A stretch of DNA of 11,764 nucleotides from Irineochytrium annulatum (Eukaryota > Chytridiomycota > Chytridiomycetes > Chytridiales > Chytridiaceae), in contig JADGJL010000946.1 of NCBI GenBank assembly GCA_027600665.1, positions 1 through 11,764 on the forward strand, in the 5' to 3' direction. The notes under the pieces were generated by a model. It was not told where the DNA came from. It saw only the letters and a list, made by a program, of their open reading frames with translations, and ran no database searches. Within the stretch, counting starts at the first letter, position 1; every line of letters starts with the position of its first letter. This document shows positions 8,004 to 11,764 of the stretch, piece after piece. Position numbers and translations under genes: made by a program.

Positions 8004-8712
8004 CGACGGGGTGAACAGCATGAACTTAGGCATACACGTCATGCAATAAGACAGCTGCGATGTATTCTGCCAAAAGTTTCTGGATTTCAGAGTTTTTTTT
8101 AAGTTACTAATACTCTATCATGGTGAAACTGGCAACGTGCAATTTGTTGCTCTACATAGTGTACCTTTGTGTATGTTAGCCAACACTGTCCTAAACCTCG
8201 CCACTCGACGTGATGGCGGGCAGTAGCAATAAGCCGCTTTAGGAGCTTCCATGTCCTCAATCTCACCCTCCGTGAGCAGATATCTACAGAAAGGCGTCGT
8301 CACCCCGATCGCTACCTGACCCCGTCAAACGTCATGCCCCTCATGGCCTTCGCGTCCGTTGCTAAAAACCTCGGCGAGGCAATAATGATATAACTCGGGT
8401 GGCGGAACCTACCCGAACCGGCACTCCCAGGGATGATCGCTGGCGCAACCCCAGTGTATCCCGACGTCGAACTTCGCTTTTAACACGAGCTCTAAGCGTA
8501 TGACGAAGCATGTTCGGCTGTCAATGCCTTCCGGTGGCGGGGAAGAATTAGTTTATCCCCCATGCAAGGCTTCCAACCCTCGATTGCAATACGCCATATC
8601 CCCAACTTCGTTGACGCTACGATCCAATTGCCTTGACGCTGGCCTCTCGAACTCGCCGTGAGGAAGGCCGTCAGGACGTCTCGAGGGCTTGTCATTCTTT
8701 TGTCAGCGGGGC
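8004..8712. other. Spacer between ORC5 and the FAD enzyme gene; unexplained minus-strand open pieces
   Basis: This stretch must hold the ORC5 3' UTR (an AATAAG-like hexamer lies near 8045) and the promoter of the FAD gene. On the minus strand there are pieces that look exon-like. One starts at an ATG (8511-8509), is Arg-rich and resembles a mitochondrial presequence. Another lies near 8290-8170 and contains YLLTEGEIEDMEAPKAAY. A third, after a CCAG acceptor-like site, encodes KLLAEYIAAVLLHDVYA and stops at 8026-8028. Their phases do not join cleanly with normal-length introns, and I recognise no family, so I do not call a gene. No tRNA or repeat is seen. Confidence 0.35.
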
Positions 8713-10743
8713 ATGCAGCCAGGCATGGAGCCCTCGGCCCCACCGACAACGGGCCGGCAGCACAATCAACAGCCCAGCCATCATGCCCGTGCACACGCCA
8801 GCGCTGATCGCCCACCGCCTCGGATATGCGTCGTCGGGAGTGGCCTTGCCGGCCTGTCGATTGCCCATCTGCTCTCGAAGACCACGAGGGCCGACCGCTC
8901 GCCGGCCTTCAACGTCAGGATCATGGAGAAGTCGGACAGGCTCGGGATGGACGCCGCCAGTGTGGACGTGCCGAGCTCGGACGCGAGGATGGACGTGCCG
9001 ATGCGGTCCTTCTTCCCGGAGTACTACCCGCTCCTGAAAGGTCTTTACGACTCAATGAACATGTGAGCCCGCTTCTATTTGGTCGTGCTCTCGATTTGCG
9101 CTAACAAGCCTACCTCGCGAAGACCCTACGTGGCGTCCGACAACTCGATGTCCTTCTTCAACTTCCAGCACCCGCTGACCAGTCCCACTTCGGCCTTCTC
9201 GCTCCCAACCTCCTACCCTTCCCGCGTACCCGCAGGTCCCGCCGCACCATCGCTTAAGGTCGACGTTGGAATCCCCGCGCCGCCAGCATACTTCTCATTC
9301 TCTTGCCTTCGTATCCCTTGGCCCATCGACAACATCATCTCGCTCCCGGATCTACCGCCTCTGACAACGCTATTTACAGAACCGTCTCGGTACGCGGCCG
9401 GAGTGGTCCGCGCGGGTCGGGTCGTAAGGGACTACCTGAAGCTCCTGGCGCAGTCGAAGGCGTGTATGGCGCGGGGCGAGTTTGCGGAGGCGAAGAAGGA
9501 CAAGGGGCCTTTGGCGGGCGTGACGCTGGGCGACTTCCTCAGATCGAACGGGTACTCAGACGAGTTTGCCTGGGACGCGTTTGTGCCCCTGTTCAGCGGC
9601 GTTTGTACTTGCACCTTTGAGACGCTGGAGAGGTTCCCCGCGGTTTTAATCTTGGGTACGTGCAGGACTTTTCGCTCGTTAATGCCGCTTTGCTTTTAAG
9701 TCTTAACGCTCCTGCTCACAGAGTACGTCGCCACCTGCATGCCTTTCGGCCGTATGTCCTTTGTATCTTGCGGTATCAATACCGTCTGCGATTGCCTTGC
9801 CAAGCCCGTAGACGAGGTGACCCTCCGCACCACCGTCAACGCCATCACCGGCTCACCTGCCGGCGGCCTGCTCGTTACCTTTACCACCCTTACCACATCT
9901 CGCGACGGCCGCACGACGGCCACGACCACCACCGAACCCTTCGACCACGTCGTTCTCGCCACCCAGGCCAACCAAGCCTCTCGCATCCTCTCAACCTCAG
10001 ACGTCCCCGACGTCGACCACCACGCCCTTCGCACAGTGCTCGACCGCTTCCCCTACGAACGCTCCCTCGTCGTCTGCCACACCGACCCGCGCCTCATGGC
10101 CCGCGATCGCTCCACCTGGCGCTGCCTTAACTTCGGCCGCCGGGACCCGTCCCTCGGGCTCGATCCATCCACCCCGACGGGCGGCGAGACGGACAGCGCG
10201 ATCGGCGCCGACGAGGAGTTGGTTGACGCCGTCGCTGCGGCTGACGCGGGTTGCAGGGAGGGCTATCGCAGCGCCGACGTGTCCATGTGCACGCACTGGG
10301 CTCAGGCGTCCAGCCCGGAGGCGCTCGCGGGCTCCGCGGACGTGTTCCAGACGACGAACCCGATCGTGATGCCGGACCCGGCGCGGACGTTCTCGGCCGC
10401 GTGGTTTGAGCGCGCCGTAGTGTCGGTCGAGTCCATGTCGGCCGTCGACGAGCTCGAAAGGTTTCAGGGTAAGGGCAACGTTTGGTTCGTGGGGAGCTAC
10501 GCGAGTCACGGGATCCCGCTTTTGGAGGGATGTGTTGAGAGCGCCGCGAGGGTATTGGAAGGGATCGTCACTGCGGAGAAGGAGGGGTTGAGAGTGTATA
10601 GGCCTTGGAAGGAAAAAAGGGTCGCGGCGAAGGAAGGAGGCTTTGTGGTCGCGATTGTGGTGGCGCTTGCGGTCGCGGTTTTGGTTGTGGCCATCATCGG
10701 CGCAGTCGTGCCTTTTAGTTCTGGAGTGCTAGCTGGACAATAG
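8713..10743 (+). CDS. FAD-dependent amine-oxidase-family protein with C-terminal membrane anchor
   Basis: A flavoprotein oxidoreductase of the NAD(P)/FAD-binding amine oxidase superfamily; its substrate is unknown. Exons: 8713-9062, 9123-9655, 9722-10743; 1905 nt, 634 aa. A Pro/His/Gln-rich leader is followed by the dinucleotide-binding motif ICVVGSGLAGLSIAHLL (38-54), with the ribose-binding acid in RIMEKSDRLG (Glu72). Next come RMDVPMRSF (92-100), NSMSFFNFQHP, GVTLGDFLRSNGYSDEF, and GRMSFVSCGIN with EVTLRT. DHVVLATQANQA is the second FAD-contact strand. VWFVGSYASHGIPLLEGCVESA (from about 548) is the closing FAD motif. Residues about 602-626 are a strongly hydrophobic Val/Ala/Ile helix with a short tail, preceded by Lys/Arg residues, which suggests a tail anchor with the enzyme on the cytosolic side. 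No signal peptide is seen. An ATG at 8725 could be the true start, four codons later. Both introns keep phase. Class assignment is secure; function is inferred only at superfamily level. Confidence 0.88.
9063..9122 (+). other. FAD gene intron 1 (60 nt)
   Basis: Donor GTGAGC, GCTAAC branch site at about 9100, acceptor GCGAAG. It splits an Ile codon (AT|A) and joins LYDSMN to PYVASDNSMSFF. Without splicing, a TGA follows at once. Confidence 0.85.
9656..9721 (+). other. FAD gene intron 2 (66 nt)
   Basis: Donor GTACGT, CTTAAC branch-like site, acceptor GCTCACAG. It splits a Glu codon (G|AG) and joins FPAVLIL to EYVATCMPFGRMSF. Confidence 0.88.
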
Positions 10744-10785
10744 TTATGGACAAAGTAATCTGGCATGCATGCATATGCCCTTTTC

Positions 10786-10806
10786 TCTTAGCGCAATCTT
10801 AGCGCA
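10786..10806 (+). repeat. 10-bp tandem direct repeat in the FAD gene 3' region
   Basis: TCTTAGCGCA occurs twice, separated by one A. Just upstream (10762-10779) lies GGCATGCATGCATATGCC, whose ends can pair. This may be a short 3' UTR structure; no function is known to me. Confidence 0.7.
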
Positions 10807-11558
10807 GTCTGCTTCCCTGCACTTTATTCTTTTTATTGTTGCATGTTCGCTTTCATGTGCTGTCTTGCTTTAGATATATGTTATGTGCTGGTAGTCGCGT
10901 CCTGCTGTCAGGAAGAATTTCAAAATCAACACGCTCTTCCTGTACATGTCCCCGCATCCTCCTTTACTCAGGCGCCAAAGTTTCACATCGCGGTGGTAAT
11001 GAACGCACTTCATGGCAAATCAACCACATTTGCGTACAGGGGGAAGTCGGCACTCCTTTCAATACAAAGTCTTCAGAAAAGTCTTCGGTTCAATTGGAGA
11101 GAGGGAAGCCCCCGTTTATTATTAATTAATTTATTGAACCGCAAAGGTGCACTTTTACTCAATTGAATGAAAAGGGAGAGTCCAGAGTCTAGGATAGCTA
11201 ATTCAAAAGACTCAGAAAAGGACACCTTTTGTAAATGAGCCAACGGGTGACCAAGTTTCGGTAGTATGGAAGCATGATCATCAGACCAACACAATGGCGA
11301 TCGGTCGTTGCAGTGATTGTCCACGCTTTGGTATTGGAGTACACGGTCTATCCTTCGCTTTAAAACTTGCTTCCGTACGCATGCACAAGGCTCGTTGGTT
11401 TCACTCGCGGCAACCCGCTCCACGGTCTCTCCGCCGATCCTCGCGTGGGATTGATCTTCAACCTGTAAGATCGCGATTCCCATGCCTCCGTGCAAGCAGG
11501 CAGATCGACTTGGTTGTCAAATATGCGATGATCACAAGCTCCATTCATCAGAGACGTC

Positions 11559-11580
11559 AAGCTCCGACCAAGCTCCGACC
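11559..11580 (+). repeat. 11-bp perfect tandem duplication
   Basis: AAGCTCCGACC is present as two adjacent copies. It looks like a simple local duplication, possibly from slippage. Confidence 0.85.
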
Positions 11581-11764
11581 ATCATGCCTTGGCCGCTTGG
11601 TGCGCCTCATAATGTTCCAATGATACAGCCTGTTCGGTGCGCAGCGCGAAACAGTTGCTGCATTCAAAAAGAATGAAATACAGCAATACAGAACGACAAC
11701 GAAACGAGTAAAGAAAGTGATCGCCTCTTCTTTACGAGATCGGCGCAACGCTCCCATCATTCCC

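Larger units (their letters stand above)
10744..11764. other. Right spacer with no recognised gene
   Basis: AT-richer than the gene before it. Two chance-sized open frames exist. On plus, an ATG at 10843 opens 107 codons with a Cys-rich hydrophobic start. On minus, an ATG near 11483 opens about 136 codons to 11073. They overlap each other, show no family motif and lack the GC-rich third positions of the neighbouring exons, so I do not call either. The first part probably holds the FAD gene 3' UTR. An AT-rich stretch near 11115-11135 contains overlapping ATTAAT repeats. Confidence 0.45.

Noticed and set aside
8380..8450. GGTTCGG-like sequence on the minus strand, suggesting a tRNA T-arm
   Set aside because: No 7-base T-loop of normal form, no acceptor stem and no anticodon arm can be drawn around it.
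9660..10130. Arg/His-rich 156-codon plus frame over FAD gene exon 3
   Set aside because: Shadow of the FAD enzyme exon; composition is typical of an out-of-frame read and it spans an intron.
11073..11495. A 140-codon minus-strand frame in the right spacer
   Set aside because: The first codon is TTG, no motif is recognised, codon use is unlike the neighbouring genes, and it overlaps another equally plausible chance frame on plus.
1..11764. A novel defence, mobile or secondary-metabolite system
   Set aside because: All confidently decoded genes are housekeeping or broadly distributed fungal families; there is no transposase, terminal repeat, phage gene, synthase or CRISPR-like array.

Overview
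The window is nuclear DNA from a fungus. It carries a fungal-type phospholipid methyltransferase gene (CHO2), an ORC5 gene, and many very short spliceosomal introns. Most of these are 40-60 nt, with GT..AG ends and, in several cases, CTAAC-like branch sites. Coding exons are GC-rich and the spacers are clearly more AT-rich. The phylum cannot be fixed from the sequence alone; a basidiomycete or an early-diverging fungus would both fit.

Layout, left to right. 1-1032: no recognised gene; an AT-rich spacer with small open stretches and an acidic-coding microsatellite-like run. 1033-2200 (+): a PH-domain protein with a long Ser/Thr/Pro/Arg-rich tail, whose middle is either spliced or frameshifted. 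2430-6381 (-): a ten-exon CHO2 gene, phosphatidylethanolamine N-methyltransferase, about 1143 aa as modelled, convergent with the PH gene. 6382-6449: a 68-bp gap shared by two divergent genes. 6450-8003 (+): a seven-exon ORC5 gene, origin recognition complex subunit 5, about 431 aa. 8004-8712: a spacer with some unexplained open, splice-like pieces on the minus strand. 8713-10743 (+): a three-exon FAD-dependent amine-oxidase-family protein with a C-terminal membrane anchor, about 634 aa. 10744-11764: a spacer with small repeats and no recognised gene.

The genes do not form a pathway. CHO2 acts in ER phosphatidylcholine synthesis, ORC5 in replication licensing, the FAD enzyme is of unknown substrate, and the PH protein probably binds a membrane or a partner. 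The closest physical link is the divergent CHO2/ORC5 pair. I see no mobile element, CRISPR array, tRNA, rRNA or defence system. The most useful result is the exon reconstruction: the frames join with preserved phase and give continuous, family-consistent motifs. The main uncertainties are the PH gene middle, CHO2 intron 4, the CHO2 C-terminus and the unexplained 8.0-8.5 kb stretch.
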